Shown: positions 30,269 through 42,428, numbered from the stretch's first letter. The stretch is 64,000 nt of DNA from Sneathiella chungangensis (GCF_009882935.1 NZ_WTVA01000015.1:434001-498000), one strand, 5' to 3'. Notes: a model not told the origin generated them from the sequence alone. A program made the numbers and translations.

Positions 30269-31543
30269 TCAGAGGTCCAGCAAAAGCCTTTGCGGATCCT
30301 CCAGGGCGTCTTTTACACGGACCAGGAACGTCACGGCTTCCTTGCCATCAATAATCCGGTGATCGTAGGTCAGCGCCAGATACATCATCGGGCGGATCTT
30401 GATCTCGCCCTTGATTACCATCGGCCGTTCCTGAATTTTGTGCATACCAAGAACGCCGGCCTGCGGCGGGTTCAGGATCGGGGAGGACATCAGGGACCCA
30501 TAGACACCGCCATTGGTAATGGTAAAGGTGCCGCCTTGCAGATCCGCCATGCTCAACTTGCCGTCGCGCGCCTTTTTTCCAAGCTCGGCAATGCCTTTTT
30601 CCACTTCGGCGAAGCTAAGCCTGTCCGCATCGCGCAGCACCGGCACGACGAGACCGGAGTCCGTGCCGACCGCAATCCCCATGTTGTAGTAATTCTTGTA
30701 GACCAGATCGTCGCCATCAATTTCCGCATTCACCGCGGGAGTTTCCTTGAGGGCCGCAATGCAGGCCTTCGTGAAGAAGGACATGAAGCCAAGCTTGACG
30801 CCATGCTTCTTGAGGAACAGGTCTTTATATTCCGCGCGCAGGTCCAGCATCGCCGACATATCCACCTCGTTGTAGGTGGTGAGCATCGCCGCCGTGTTCT
30901 GCGCGTCTTTCAACCTGGCTGCGATACTCTTGCGAAGGCGGGTCATCTTCACCCTCTCTTCGCGGGCCTCTTCAGGACGCGGTCCGGAGGGAGCCGGGGC
31001 CGGAGCGGGCGTCGCGGCGGGGGCCGCCGGAGCCGGAGATGCGCCGCCATTTTCAAGCGCTTCGAGGACGTCGCCCTTGGTGATCCGGCCATCCTTGCCC
31101 GTGCCGCGAATCTTTCCGGCGTCAAGGTTATTCTCGTCGATCAGTTTCTGCGCCGCCGGCATCACTTCGACCGATGTCGCTTTGGCGGCAGGGGCAGGTG
31201 TTTGCGCCGGCTCTGCTTTTGCCGCCGGTGCCGGTGCGGCGGCCGGTTTATCTTCCGCCTTCTCTTTTGGCGCTTCCGTCTTTGCCGCCGAGGTGGCGCC
31301 GGCCGCCCCCGCCGTCAGATGACCGAGCAGCGCTCCAACCTCCACGTCTTCTCCTTCGGCGGCCAGAATCTCATCGAGCCGACCGGATTCCGCCGCGTTG
31401 ACCTCAAGCGTAACTTTATCCGTTTCCAGTTCAACAAGTGGCTCATCCTTGGTAACAGTGTCGCCAACTTTCTTGAACCACTGACCTACCGTAGCCTCGG
31501 TAACTGATTCCCCAAGCACGGGAACACGAATTTCAACCGTCAT
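30269..31543 (-). CDS. odhB: 2-oxoglutarate dehydrogenase E2, dihydrolipoyl succinyltransferase
   Basis: Transfers the succinyl group to CoA. It has one N-terminal lipoyl domain with lipoylated K43 ([11 protein letters not shown]), an Ala/Pro-rich linker and an E3/E1-binding domain near residue 125. The C-terminal acyltransferase core has [16 protein letters not shown] carrying the catalytic His. 424 residues. Lies between sucA and lpdA with gaps of 9 and 28 bp. Confidence 0.97.
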   Translation of the reverse strand: MTVEIRVPVLGESVTEATVGQWFKKVGDTVTKDEPLVELETDKVTLEVNAAESGRLDEILAAEGEDVEVGALLGHLTAGAAGATSAAKTEAPKEKAEDKPAAAPAPAAKAEPAQTPAPAAKATSVEVMPAAQKLIDENNLDAGKIRGTGKDGRITKGDVLEALENGGASPAPAAPAATPAPAPAPSGPRPEEAREERVKMTRLRKSIAARLKDAQNTAAMLTTYNEVDMSAMLDLRAEYKDLFLKKHGVKLGFMSFFTKACIAALKETPAVNAEIDGDDLVYKNYYNMGIAVGTDSGLVVPVLRDADRLSFAEVEKGIAELGKKARDGKLSMADLQGGTFTITNGGVYGSLMSSPILNPPQAGVLGMHKIQERPMVIKGEIKIRPMMYLALTYDHRIIDGKEAVTFLVRVKDALEDPQRLLLDL

Positions 31544-31552
31544 TTGACTTTC

Positions 31553-34441
31553 CTATTCAGATTTGACGCCGAGGGCGTCATTCACCAGAGCATTTTGTTC
31601 CAGATTATGCTTCTTAAGAAGGCCCGTCGCCGTCGCCGCAGCTTCTTTGCGACCGGCGTAGCGCGCCCGTTTGACCTTCTTCATTTTCAGATTAGCGAAA
31701 ACCTGTTCAAGGTGAGGTTCGACGAACGTCCAGGCGCCCATGTTCTTCGGCTCTTCCTGGCACCAGACAACCTCATCGACATGACGGAAATTTTCCAGTT
31801 CCTGTTCCAGCGCCTGATACGGGAAGGGATACAACTGTTCCAGCCGCAGGAAGTAGGTATGCTTATCGCCAAGCTCCTCGCGACGGGAGTAAAGGTCATA
31901 GTAAACCTTGCCCGAACACAGCACGATGCGTTTGACATCCTTGTCATCGCAAAGCTTTTCATTATCGTAAAGGACGCGGTGAAACGCGGAGCCCGGCCCC
32001 ATATCCTCAAGGGTTGAGACCGCCAACTTGTGACGCAGAAGGGATTTCGGCGTCATCACGACGAGGGGTTTACGGAACTTGCGATGTATTTGCCGTCTCA
32101 GGGCGTGGAAATAATTCGCCGGCGTCGTGCAATTGACAACCTGCCAGTTATCCTCTGCGGATTGCTGCAGATACCGCTCCAACCGGGCGGAAGAATGCTC
32201 CGGCCCCTGGCCTTCATAACCGTGCGGGAGGAGCATGACCAGGCCGCTCATGCGGAGCCATTTTGCTTCTCCGCTTGAAATAAACTGGTCGATGATGACC
32301 TGCGCGCCGTTCGCGAAGTCGCCGAACTGCGCTTCCCAAAGGACAAGCGCATTCGGTTCCGCAAGCGTATAGCCATATTCATACCCGAGGACTGCCGCTT
32401 CGGAGAGGAGGCTGTCGATCACTTCGAAATGCGCTTGCTCTTCCCCGAGGTTGTTCAGCGGAATATAACGGTCCTCTGTCACCTGATCGACGATCACGGA
32501 ATGCCGCTGTGAGAAGGTACCGCGGCCGCAATCCTGGCCGGAAAGCCGGACAGGGACTTTTTCCATGAGAAGCGATCCGAAGGCCAGCGCCTCCGCCGTT
32601 GCCCAGTCGATATCCTTTCCGGAATCGATCATCTTCTTCTTGGCTTTCAGGACCCGCTGAAGGGTCCGGTGCACATTGTGCCCTTCGGGAATTTCCGTGA
32701 GCTTCGCGCCAATTTCTTTCAGTTTGTCGATGTCGACGGCCGTCGTACCGCGCCGCGGGCCTTCATCGGCGCGCTCAAACCCCTGCCAGCGGCCTTCGAA
32801 CCAGTCCGCCTTGTTGGGCTTGAAGCTGTTGGCGGTTTCATACTGCTTTTCAAGATACTCCTTGAATTCGGCAATCCAGCCTTCGACTTCCTGCTCCGTC
32901 ACCACACCTTCGGCGATGAGTTTCTTTGCATAGATCTGCATGGTCGTCGGATGCTGCGCGATGGTACGGTACATCAGCGGCTGCGTGAAGGCCGGTTCGT
33001 CGCCTTCATTATGGCCATGACGGCGGTAGCAGAACATATCGATGACAACATCGATCTGGAAAAGCTGGCGGAATTCCGTGGCGATCTTGGCTACATGGCA
33101 GACCGCCTCGGGGTCATCGCCGTTCACGTGGAAAATCGGCGCCTGGACCATTTTCCCGACATCGGAGGGATAGGGGCTAGAGCGGGAATATTTCGGGCTC
33201 GTCGTGAAGCCGATTTGGTTGTTGACGACAAAATGGATCGTGCCTGACGTGCGATAGCCCTTCAGTTCGGACAGGCCGAAACATTCGGCGACAATCCCCT
33301 GACCGGCGAAGGCTGCGTCGCCATGCATCAAGAGCGGCATAACCTTGCCGCCGACATCGGGGCCGATCTGCGCCTGTTTCGCCCGCGCCTTGCCGAGCAC
33401 GACCGGATTGACGGCCTCGAGATGCGACGGATTGGCTGTCAACGACAAATGAACCTTGTTGCCGTCAAATTCCCGGTCCGATGACGTACCGAGATGATAC
33501 TTCACATCCCCCGACCCCTCGACATCTTCGGGGTTCGCGGGATTGCCCTGGAATTCCGAAAAGACGGCCCGGAAAGGCTTCGCCATCACATTGGTGAGCA
33601 CGTTAAGACGGCCGCGATGCGGCATGCCGAGAACAATTTCCTGAACACCGAGCTGACCACCCCGCTTGATGATCCCTTCCATTGCCGGGATCAGCGATTC
33701 CCCGCCATCCAGCCCGAAACGCTTGGTGCCGGTATATTTGACGTTCAGGAAATGCTCAAACCCTTCGGTTTCGATCAGTTTGCGCAAAATCGCGATCTTG
33801 CCTTCCTTGGTGAAGGAAACTTCCTTGTGCCGCCCTTCAATGCGCTCCTGGATCCAGGCTTTCTGATCCGGTTCCTGAATATGCATGAACTCGACGCCGA
33901 TGGTCGAGCAGTAAGTGCGTTTTACGATGGCAAGAATTTCGCGGATGCTGCCGGTCTCTAGACCCAGCACATTGTCGAGAAAAATCTGACGATCCCAGTC
34001 GCTTTCCTTGAAGCCATAAGTGGTCGGGTTAAGTTCGGGATGTTCCTTCGGAATTTCGAGACCAAGCGGATCGAGATTGGCCTTGAGATGCCCCCGCACG
34101 CGATAGGAGCGGATAAGCATAAGCGCCCGAATGGTATCGATCGCCGCTGCCCGGACATCTTCCTGCGATGCACCCGACTTTTCGGCCCGTTCCGTTGCGC
34201 GGTTGGCCGCATCGCCGAGAATTTCATACTCGTCCTCGGGTTCCAGTCCGTTTGACGGGGTCCAGGGAGCACCGCGGGTTTCTGCAACGACAGTCTCGAC
34301 GTCATCGCCGAGCGACTGAAAATACTGTTGCCAACTTACGTCGACAGAAGACGGATCATCTAAATAGCGCGCGTAAAGCTGCTCAATGAATCCGGCATTT
34401 GATCCAAAGAGGAAAGAGGAGTTTTCCAATTGCTGAGCCAT
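31553..34441 (-). CDS. sucA: 2-oxoglutarate dehydrogenase E1
   Basis: Thiamine-diphosphate-dependent decarboxylase of 962 residues. It starts with the E1o N-terminal E2-binding helix (SSFLFGSNAGFIEQLYARYL) and has MPHRGRLNVL, the ThDP-site GDAAFAGQGIVAE and the C-terminal LLPHGYEGQGPEHSSAR. Length and order (sucA then odhB) are standard. A 72-bp gap separates it from sucD. Confidence 0.98.
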   Translation of the reverse strand: MAQQLENSSFLFGSNAGFIEQLYARYLDDPSSVDVSWQQYFQSLGDDVETVVAETRGAPWTPSNGLEPEDEYEILGDAANRATERAEKSGASQEDVRAAAIDTIRALMLIRSYRVRGHLKANLDPLGLEIPKEHPELNPTTYGFKESDWDRQIFLDNVLGLETGSIREILAIVKRTYCSTIGVEFMHIQEPDQKAWIQERIEGRHKEVSFTKEGKIAILRKLIETEGFEHFLNVKYTGTKRFGLDGGESLIPAMEGIIKRGGQLGVQEIVLGMPHRGRLNVLTNVMAKPFRAVFSEFQGNPANPEDVEGSGDVKYHLGTSSDREFDGNKVHLSLTANPSHLEAVNPVVLGKARAKQAQIGPDVGGKVMPLLMHGDAAFAGQGIVAECFGLSELKGYRTSGTIHFVVNNQIGFTTSPKYSRSSPYPSDVGKMVQAPIFHVNGDDPEAVCHVAKIATEFRQLFQIDVVIDMFCYRRHGHNEGDEPAFTQPLMYRTIAQHPTTMQIYAKKLIAEGVVTEQEVEGWIAEFKEYLEKQYETANSFKPNKADWFEGRWQGFERADEGPRRGTTAVDIDKLKEIGAKLTEIPEGHNVHRTLQRVLKAKKKMIDSGKDIDWATAEALAFGSLLMEKVPVRLSGQDCGRGTFSQRHSVIVDQVTEDRYIPLNNLGEEQAHFEVIDSLLSEAAVLGYEYGYTLAEPNALVLWEAQFGDFANGAQVIIDQFISSGEAKWLRMSGLVMLLPHGYEGQGPEHSSARLERYLQQSAEDNWQVVNCTTPANYFHALRRQIHRKFRKPLVVMTPKSLLRHKLAVSTLEDMGPGSAFHRVLYDNEKLCDDKDVKRIVLCSGKVYYDLYSRREELGDKHTYFLRLEQLYPFPYQALEQELENFRHVDEVVWCQEEPKNMGAWTFVEPHLEQVFANLKMKKVKRARYAGRKEAAATATGLLKKHNLEQNALVNDALGVKSE

Positions 34442-34513
34442 TCTGTGTAATGGGCGGGATCGCTCCCGCCCCCTATAAGAGTCACTATAAAACTAATGGT
34501 TAACACTAGCGCG

Positions 34514-35389
34514 TCAACCTTTCAAAACCCTTACCAGTGTCGATCCCAAAGCAGACGGGCTGTCGGATACCGTAATTCCGGCGCTCCGCATCGCGTCCAT
34601 CTTGTCTTCGGCGCCGCCTTTGCCGCCCGAAATAATTGCGCCGGCATGACCCATCCGCCGACCCGGAGGGGCCGTGACACCGGCGATAAATCCGACCACC
34701 GGCTTCTTGATCTTGGAGGCTTTCAGGAACTCCGCCGCCTCTTCTTCGGCCGAGCCTCCGATTTCACCAATCATGATAATCGATTCCGTTTCATCATCGC
34801 CGAGGAACAGGTCCAGGCAATCGATAAAGTTGGTGCCGTTGACCGGATCGCCACCGATACCGATACAGGTACTCTGCCCAAGCCCCGCTGCCGTCGTCTG
34901 CGCCACAGCCTCATAGGTGAGCGTGCCCGAGCGGGAGACAATGCCGACGTTGCCGCGCCGGTGAATATGGCCCGGCATGATACCGATCTTGCATTCATCG
35001 GGGGTGATAATACCCGGGCAGTTCGGGCCGATCAGACGCGATCCACTGTCTTTCAGCGCCCGCTTGACTTTCACCATATCTAGGACAGGAATGCCTTCGG
35101 TAATACAAACGATCAGTTCAATTTCAGCATCAATCGCCTCCAGGATGGCATCGGCAGCAAAGGGCGGCGGCACGTAAATGACACTCGCATTTGCCCCTGT
35201 CGATTCCCGGGCTTCGCCGACGGTATTGAAAATCGGCAGATCGAGATGTTTTTCACCGCCCTTGCCCGGCGTTACGCCACCGACCATTTTGGTGCCGTAA
35301 GCGATTGCCTGCTCGGAATGGAATGTCCCCTGTGAGCCCGTGAAGCCCTGACAGATGACCTTTGTGTTCTTATTGACGAGAACGGCCAT
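34514..35389 (-). CDS. sucD: succinate-CoA ligase subunit alpha
   Basis: Forms the phosphohistidine intermediate in succinyl-CoA to succinate conversion. It has a CoA-binding Rossmann domain ([15 protein letters not shown]), active-site H248 in [12 protein letters not shown], and RLIGPNCPG. 291 residues. Its ATG overlaps the sucC stop as TAATG. Confidence 0.98.
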   Translation of the reverse strand: MAVLVNKNTKVICQGFTGSQGTFHSEQAIAYGTKMVGGVTPGKGGEKHLDLPIFNTVGEARESTGANASVIYVPPPFAADAILEAIDAEIELIVCITEGIPVLDMVKVKRALKDSGSRLIGPNCPGIITPDECKIGIMPGHIHRRGNVGIVSRSGTLTYEAVAQTTAAGLGQSTCIGIGGDPVNGTNFIDCLDLFLGDDETESIIMIGEIGGSAEEEAAEFLKASKIKKPVVGFIAGVTAPPGRRMGHAGAIISGGKGGAEDKMDAMRSAGITVSDSPSALGSTLVRVLKG

Positions 35390-36558
35390 TACGCTGCCTC
35401 CTTCACTGCTTTTACAATTTTCTCCGCGGCGTCGCCCAGATCGTCAGCCGAGAGAATGGGCAGACCCGACTCCGCAAGAATTTTCTTGCCCAAATCCACG
35501 TTCGTTCCTTCAAGCCGCACAACCAGCGGAACGCTGAGCGCGACTTCTCTTGCCGCCGCGACGACACCTTCCGCGATCACGTCACAGCGCATGATGCCGC
35601 CGAATATATTGACGAGGATACCTTCGACATTCTCGTCCTTCAGAATGATCTTGAAGGCTTCGGTAACTTTTTCCTTCGTCGCGCCACCGCCAACGTCGAG
35701 GAAGTTGGCCGGCGTACCGCCATTGAGCTGAATGATATCCATCGTCGCCATGGCGAGGCCCGCCCCGTTGACCATGCAGCCGATGTTGCCGTCCAGTTTG
35801 ATATAGTTGAGGTCATATTGCGCGGCTTCCAGTTCGGCCGGATCCTCTTCATCCGGATCGCGAAGCTCGGCGATATCCTTGTGGCGGAACAGCGCGTTAT
35901 CATCGAAATTCATCTTCGCGTCCAGCGCGATGACATTGCCGCTGCCGGTGACGACGAGCGGATTGATTTCGACAAGGCTTGCATCTGTATCGACAATCGC
36001 CCGATAGAGCGCCATGATGAATTTGACGGCGGCGCCAACCTGCTTACCCTCCAGCCCGAGACCGAAGGCAATCTTGCGCGCGTGGAAAGGCATGATGCCC
36101 GTCGCCGGATCAATGCTGACCATCAGGATTTTCTCAGGCGTTTTCGCGGCCACTTCCTCGATTTCCATGCCGCCTTCCGTGGAGGCCATGAAGGTCACGC
36201 AATCCTTGGCGCGGTCGATGATGGCTCCGAGATAAAGCTCGCGGGCGATATCGCAGCCGTCTTCGATGTAAACGCGCTTGACTTCCTTGCCTTCCGGCCC
36301 GGTCTGATGGGTGACCAGTTGCATCCCGATCATCGCCTTGGCCGCCGCGGAGACTTCCTCGGTGGATTTCACGACCTTGACACCGCCGCCTTTCCCGCGG
36401 CCGCCGGCATGGATCTGGGCCTTTACGACCCAAACCGGGCCGCCCAGTTCCTGCGCGACTGTCTTCGCTTCTTCGGAGGTATAGGCAACGCCGCCCTTGG
36501 GCACGGTCACGCCATATTTTGCAAGCAGGCTTTTCGCCTGATATTCATGAATATTCAT
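35389..36558 (-). CDS. sucC: ADP-forming succinate-CoA ligase subunit beta
   Basis: ATP-grasp subunit that binds ADP and succinate. N-terminal [34 protein letters not shown] and the C-terminal [18 protein letters not shown] loop are clear. 389 residues. First gene of sucCDA-odhB-lpdA, behind a candidate promoter and the mdh terminator. Confidence 0.98.
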   Translation of the reverse strand: MNIHEYQAKSLLAKYGVTVPKGGVAYTSEEAKTVAQELGGPVWVVKAQIHAGGRGKGGGVKVVKSTEEVSAAAKAMIGMQLVTHQTGPEGKEVKRVYIEDGCDIARELYLGAIIDRAKDCVTFMASTEGGMEIEEVAAKTPEKILMVSIDPATGIMPFHARKIAFGLGLEGKQVGAAVKFIMALYRAIVDTDASLVEINPLVVTGSGNVIALDAKMNFDDNALFRHKDIAELRDPDEEDPAELEAAQYDLNYIKLDGNIGCMVNGAGLAMATMDIIQLNGGTPANFLDVGGGATKEKVTEAFKIILKDENVEGILVNIFGGIMRCDVIAEGVVAAAREVALSVPLVVRLEGTNVDLGKKILAESGLPILSADDLGDAAEKIVKAVKEAA

Positions 36559-36592
36559 TGTTTTCCGCTATTGCTGCTTTTTAAGAACGTCT

Positions 36593-36621
36593 ATTTCTGT
36601 GGAGCTACGCATTTTCGTCAA
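36593..36621 (-). promoter_or_regulatory. candidate promoter of the sucCD-sucA-odhB-lpdA operon
   Basis: On the minus strand TTGACG (36621-36616; five of six bases), a 17-bp spacer and AGAAAT (36598-36593; three of six). It lies between the mdh terminator and sucC. Confidence 0.38.
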
Positions 36622-36649
36622 AATTTCGAAGGTTACGGTATCGCACGAT

Positions 36650-36684
36650 AAAAAAGGGCACAACCGGTTATTGTTGCGCCCTTT
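36650..36684 (-). terminator. Rho-independent terminator after mdh
   Basis: A 12-bp stem with one G-T pair (36653-36664 with 36673-36684) and an 8-base loop, followed on the minus strand by a six-T run. It separates mdh from sucC. Confidence 0.9.
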
Positions 36685-36693
36685 CAATTAGTC

Positions 36694-38015
<1,322 letters not shown>

Positions 38016-39146
38016 ATGACTGATGTACCCGGCCCTCTAGACGCCTACCGTAACCTGGTAGCGACCCATCACCTGCAACGCGATCCGATCCAGATGCTGG
38101 CCGTTGAGAAATTGCAAACGCTGCACAGGCGTCTGATCAATTACGATCCCGGGACGAGCCAGAAATGGACAAATATTTTCCGCCTCGGCGCGCGCAAACC
38201 CAGGGTGGAACCGCCGCAGGGTCTCTATATTTATGGCGATGTCGGCCGTGGCAAGTCGATGCTCATGGATCTTTTTTTCGAAAGCGCACCGGTTGACCAT
38301 AAAAGGCGGGTCCATTTTCACGCTTTTATGCTGGAGGTTCATGCCTTCATGCATAAAGAACGGCAGAATCCGGACAGGGGTGACAGCGATCCTGTTATCG
38401 CGCTTGCCAATTCGATAACGGAAAATGCCTGGCTGCTCTGTTTCGATGAGTTCCAGGTGACCGATGTCGCCGATGCCATGATCCTCGGGCGTTTGTTCGA
38501 GCTCCTGTTCGATCGCGGCGTTGTTGTGGTGGCAACGTCCAACCGGGTTCCGGACGATCTCTACAAGGACGGGCTTAACCGGCAACTATTTCTTCCCTTC
38601 ATCGACATGTTAAAGGAACAGCTGGACATCCTTCATCTTGCCGGCGGGCGGGACTACCGCCTGGAAAGGCTCGCCGAGCATCCCGTCTATTTCAGTCCGT
38701 TAAATGAAAAATCGGCCTCCGAAATGAACCGTATTTTCGAGGAGATGACGGAAGGCTACGCACTGTCTTCGCAAACTCTCGTGACGCAAGGGCGGGAGCT
38801 CGAGGTGAAGGCCGCCGCTCGCGGCGTTGCCCGCTTCTCTTTTGAGGAACTCTGCGCGCGGGCGCTTGGCGCCTCCGACTATCTCACATTGACGGAGCAT
38901 TTCCACACGATCCTGCTGGAAAATGTGCCGAAGCTGACGCCCGCGCGACGCAACGAATCGAAGCGCTTCGTGACCCTCGTCGATATCCTTTACGAGGCGA
39001 AGGCCAATCTGGTCATCTCGGCAGAGGTTGACGCGGAAGAACTCTACATGGAAGGCGACGGAAAATTTGAATTTGCGCGCACCGTCTCCCGCTTGATGGA
39101 GATGCGCTCGGAAGACTATCTGAAAGGACGGCTGGAAAAAGGCTGA
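38016..39146 (+). CDS. zapE: cell division protein ZapE (AFG1-like ATPase)
   Basis: AAA-type ATPase that in E. coli associates with the Z-ring. It has a GPLDAYRNLVATHHLQRDPIQ-type N-terminus, Walker A GDVGRGKSM, Walker B LLCFDEFQVTD and the ATSNRVPDDLYKDGLNR sensor region. The ATG at 38016 gives 376 residues, the normal size. The frame runs 75 codons further upstream (to TTG 37791), but that part has no family match. No strong ribosome-binding site is seen before 38016. Confidence 0.92.
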   Translation: MTDVPGPLDAYRNLVATHHLQRDPIQMLAVEKLQTLHRRLINYDPGTSQKWTNIFRLGARKPRVEPPQGLYIYGDVGRGKSMLMDLFFESAPVDHKRRVHFHAFMLEVHAFMHKERQNPDRGDSDPVIALANSITENAWLLCFDEFQVTDVADAMILGRLFELLFDRGVVVVATSNRVPDDLYKDGLNRQLFLPFIDMLKEQLDILHLAGGRDYRLERLAEHPVYFSPLNEKSASEMNRIFEEMTEGYALSSQTLVTQGRELEVKAAARGVARFSFEELCARALGASDYLTLTEHFHTILLENVPKLTPARRNESKRFVTLVDILYEAKANLVISAEVDAEELYMEGDGKFEFARTVSRLMEMRSEDYLKGRLEKG

Positions 39147-39222
39147 TACTCCATATGCTTTTGCTGCCAATGCCTTTATAGTTTCACAAGAAGCTAATAA
39201 AAAAGACTGCAGCGGGGAGAAA

Positions 39223-40383
39223 ATGACGGATCCAGCATTTCCGAATATGGCCGACATAAAGGATCGGCTTGTCATCAACCGGAATATTTCCGATGCCGTG
39301 GCGTCAATCGCCGAAACGGAAAACAGCCCCCGAATTCTTGTTTCCATCTCCCGCAGCCTAAACGCCAATTCGCCGATCGTCGACGAACTCAAGATAAAAC
39401 TCGGCGATGCAATCGTGGATGTGGTCAGCGCCCTTACCGAGCATACGCCGTATGACAGCGTATTCGAGCTCGCCGCGGCAATTGCCGATAGCCGGGCGAC
39501 ACACCTGCTGTCGATCGGCGGCGGCAGCGTGATTGACGGCGGAAAAATCGGCCTGCTGGTCGCCAATCTGAATATCAAGGACGCCGCGGATCTCGAGGGA
39601 TTGAGTTCAGCCGGCGGAAAGCGCCCCGACATTTCGTCCTGGCCCATTAAACACATAGCGGTACCGACGACGCTATCCGGCGCCGAATTTACCCCAATTG
39701 CCGGCGCGACCAGCAGCATAACTGGCCGAAAGACGGGATTCGCCCATGCTCATCTGGTTCCGACCTTTATTGTGCTGAGCTCGGAGCTGAGCCGATACAC
39801 GCCGGAAAGACTTTGGCTTTCAACCGGCATCCGCGCGGTCGATCACGCGGTGGAGACCATCTGCGCGCCGGCTGTCGATCCGGAAACCGCCGATTTTTGC
39901 GCAAAAGGCCTTGGCCTGCTCCATGAAGGAATGCTCGGCACCCGGAATGACCCCGAGGATCTTGTGCACCGGGAGAACAGCCAGCTCGGCGTCTATTATG
40001 CGACAGCGGGCATTTCCCGCTACCGAATGGGCGCAAGTCATGGTCTCGGATATCTCCTCGGTGTCATTGGCCATGTACCCCACGGAATCACGTCCTGCGT
40101 CTTTCTGCCGGCTGTGCTTGCCTATAATCTTCCGGCAACCGATGGCCCGCAGACGACATTGGCCGAGGTGTTGAAGGTCGCGACGGCCGCCGATGTATCA
40201 CCTGCCGTCAAACAGTTTATCGGCGATCTCGGCCTGCCAAACAGGTTCAGCCTGCTCGGCATTTCAGACGAGGCGGTCGGCGAAATCAAATCGGCCGCCC
40301 TGACCCATCCGGTCGTTCAGGCCAATCCGCGGCCGATCACCAGGGTCGAGGATGTTGCCGAAATCATTTCGCTATCCGGTTGA
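39223..40383 (+). CDS. iron-containing alcohol dehydrogenase family protein
   Basis: The 386-residue group III alcohol dehydrogenase / maleylacetate reductase-like protein has NAD-binding GGGSVIDGGK, PTTLSGAE and GASHGLGYLLG. Candidate metal ligands are H208 (AVDHAVE), H273 and H287 (HVPHG). The Asp that precedes the first ligand His in FucO-type enzymes (D-x3-H) is Arg204 here, so metal use is uncertain, as in maleylacetate reductases. GGGGAG lies 6 bases upstream of the ATG. Convergent with an MHS transporter. Substrate unknown. Confidence 0.85.
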   Translation: MTDPAFPNMADIKDRLVINRNISDAVASIAETENSPRILVSISRSLNANSPIVDELKIKLGDAIVDVVSALTEHTPYDSVFELAAAIADSRATHLLSIGGGSVIDGGKIGLLVANLNIKDAADLEGLSSAGGKRPDISSWPIKHIAVPTTLSGAEFTPIAGATSSITGRKTGFAHAHLVPTFIVLSSELSRYTPERLWLSTGIRAVDHAVETICAPAVDPETADFCAKGLGLLHEGMLGTRNDPEDLVHRENSQLGVYYATAGISRYRMGASHGLGYLLGVIGHVPHGITSCVFLPAVLAYNLPATDGPQTTLAEVLKVATAADVSPAVKQFIGDLGLPNRFSLLGISDEAVGEIKSAALTHPVVQANPRPITRVEDVAEIISLSG

Positions 40384-40412
40384 CTTTCTTTTCCGGATGA
40401 CCGGCGCCATCC

Positions 40413-41705
40413 CTATTTCACGAAGGCGCGGTGTCGGGTTTCCTTGTAAACGAAAATCGCGACGGCGAGTGAAATGGCCGATGCACCGCCAACCCAGTAC
40501 GCCGGCATGATTGGATTTCCGGTTGTGGTCACCAGCCAGGTGACGATCATTGGCGTAACGCCGCCGAACAGCCCAACCGCCGCATTATACGCCACGGCAT
40601 AGCTTGTACATCGAACGGCAGCCGGCAACATTTCAACATTCGCAGCGGTTGCCGCACTGGAAACACAGGCAAATCCGAGAACGAAGCCGAATTGCCCCAA
40701 AAAGATGAGGGGCAAGTCCGCTGTATGAATCATCGCGAAAAATGGGACCGAGCCGAATGTCAGGAGCATGTATCCAAAAACGAGGACGGGCTTCCTGCCA
40801 ATCCGGTCGCATAGGTAAGATGTCAGCGGAATCAGCAACAACAGAATGATCATGCTGCCGGTGTTAATATTCAGCGCCTCTTCCGCCGGGAGTTTATCTA
40901 TGACCTTTAAATAGGTTACGAGATAGACAAAGGCCACATAGAAGGTTACGGCATACCCGATATCCAGAAGGATCACCTTGATTACGTCGGCATAATGCGT
41001 AACGAAGGTGTCCTTTACCGGCGAGTCCGATTTTTTTGCTTCCTCATCCGCGTCCATTGCCCGCCGCACCAGATAGCTCGTCAGCGCGACGAGGGAGCCA
41101 AGCAGGAACGGTATGCGCCACCCCCAGCTTGCCAGCGTCTCGTCGCCAAAAATCGTCGCGACGGCGCCGCCAATGCCTGAACCGAGCATGATGCCGAAAA
41201 TCGCGCCCCACATGCTCCACATGCCAAAAAAGCTCCGCCTGCTTTCCGGCGCGCGTTCCACCATGAAGACAACAGAGCTGGTATATTCGCCGCCGACTGA
41301 CAGGCCCTGCATCATCCGCAACAGGACAATCAGTATCGGCGCGAGGATTCCGATCGTCTCAAAATTTGGCAACAATCCGATCAGCGTCGTCGGCACCGCC
41401 ATAGCCAAAACCGAAAGCGTGAGCACCCGCTTCCGTCCCAAGGTGTCCCCGATATGTCCGAACAGGATTGCGCCGATTGGCCGCATGAGGAAGCCTGCGG
41501 CAAAAGCGCCGAACGCGGAAATAAGCGAAATCGCCGGATTTTCTGAGGGAAAGAATTGCGTACCGATAATGCTGGCGAAATAGCCGTAGACGGCGAAATC
41601 GTACCATTCCATAACATTGCCGATCAGTCCGGCCACGACAACCTTGCGCCAGTTCGACGCCGCAGGCCCACCGCTCTCCAATTTCTCCGAAACAGTATCC
41701 GACAT
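40413..41705 (-). CDS. MHS-family MFS transporter (proline/betaine or dicarboxylate type)
   Basis: The 430-residue protein has about twelve TM segments and the metabolite:H+ symporter signature GNVMEWYDFAVYGYFA, the loop GDTLGRKRVL and GLSVGGEYTSSVVFMVE. MHS proteins import small organic acids or compatible solutes by proton symport; the exact substrate is not readable. It ends 30 bp from the convergent alcohol dehydrogenase. Confidence 0.9.
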   Translation of the reverse strand: MSDTVSEKLESGGPAASNWRKVVVAGLIGNVMEWYDFAVYGYFASIIGTQFFPSENPAISLISAFGAFAAGFLMRPIGAILFGHIGDTLGRKRVLTLSVLAMAVPTTLIGLLPNFETIGILAPILIVLLRMMQGLSVGGEYTSSVVFMVERAPESRRSFFGMWSMWGAIFGIMLGSGIGGAVATIFGDETLASWGWRIPFLLGSLVALTSYLVRRAMDADEEAKKSDSPVKDTFVTHYADVIKVILLDIGYAVTFYVAFVYLVTYLKVIDKLPAEEALNINTGSMIILLLLIPLTSYLCDRIGRKPVLVFGYMLLTFGSVPFFAMIHTADLPLIFLGQFGFVLGFACVSSAATAANVEMLPAAVRCTSYAVAYNAAVGLFGGVTPMIVTWLVTTTGNPIMPAYWVGGASAISLAVAIFVYKETRHRAFVK

Positions 41706-41808
41706 AAATCAACCCATAGATGCTAAAATTTTGACGGGCATATAGTCGCCGCATATTCGCATCGGGTCAAGAATTTCTACGGGAAGTTTATTATAATGGA
41801 ACCCGCTT

Positions 41809-42387
41809 CTACTTCCAAAGCGTGCCAATCGCCGCTTCGACCGCCGCCTGGTCTTCCGCGCTCTTGTTCTGTCCGAGTTTCGCTTTCCCCTCGATTCGGC
41901 TGATCGGGATTTCGAAGGCGACAATCCCGCGCATCAGGCCTTCCAGCCGTTTGCCATCGAGCTGATCGGCCCGCCATGGCGCGGCCCGGTCTTTCTCGTT
42001 GTCAAAGGTAAGCCGATCCAGGAGTTCCCGGACCTTCTCCCGTTCCTCGATGATCGCGGGCGTGCCATAGGCGTGCACCGCCACGTAGTTCCATGTCGGG
42101 ACATTGATATCCGTCGCATAGTAACTCGGTGAGATATAGGCATGCGGTCCCTGAAAAATGACCAGCGCCTCCCTGTCCTCGAGGCATTTTCCATGTGGAT
42201 TGGCGCGCGCCATATGGGCGACCAGCGTCCCAAACTCCCCGCGCTTTTCATCATAGGCGAAGGGAAGATGCGTGGCGAAAGGCACGCCATCATCGCCGGT
42301 GGAGACCAGAGTGGCAAAGGACGCTCCGGGCAACAGCCGGATCAGGGTTTCCTTGCCGGGAACGGAAAAATGCGGAGGGACATACAT
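41809..42387 (-). CDS. PaiB-like FMN-binding protein
   Basis: The 192-residue protein of the PaiB family (split-barrel flavin-binding fold) has N-terminal MYVPPHFSV, the middle FATHLPFAYDE and ISPSYYATDINVPTWNYVAVH segments and the C-terminal KAKLGQNKSAEDQAAV. Family members are called FMN-binding negative transcriptional regulators after B. subtilis PaiB, but DNA binding is not evident here. It lies between the sdh terminator and the MHS gene, 103 bp before the latter. Confidence 0.9.
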   Translation of the reverse strand: MYVPPHFSVPGKETLIRLLPGASFATLVSTGDDGVPFATHLPFAYDEKRGEFGTLVAHMARANPHGKCLEDREALVIFQGPHAYISPSYYATDINVPTWNYVAVHAYGTPAIIEEREKVRELLDRLTFDNEKDRAAPWRADQLDGKRLEGLMRGIVAFEIPISRIEGKAKLGQNKSAEDQAAVEAAIGTLWK

Positions 42388-42400
42388 CGGCTTATTCCAT

Positions 42401-42428
42401 AAAAAAGACCGCTTAAAGAAGCGGCCTT
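42401..42428 (-). terminator. Rho-independent terminator after sdhB
   Basis: A 10-bp stem with one mismatch (42405-42414 with 42419-42428, AAGACCGCTT/AAGCGGCCTT), a 4-base loop, and a six-T run on the minus strand. It ends the sdhCDAB transcript. Confidence 0.88.
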
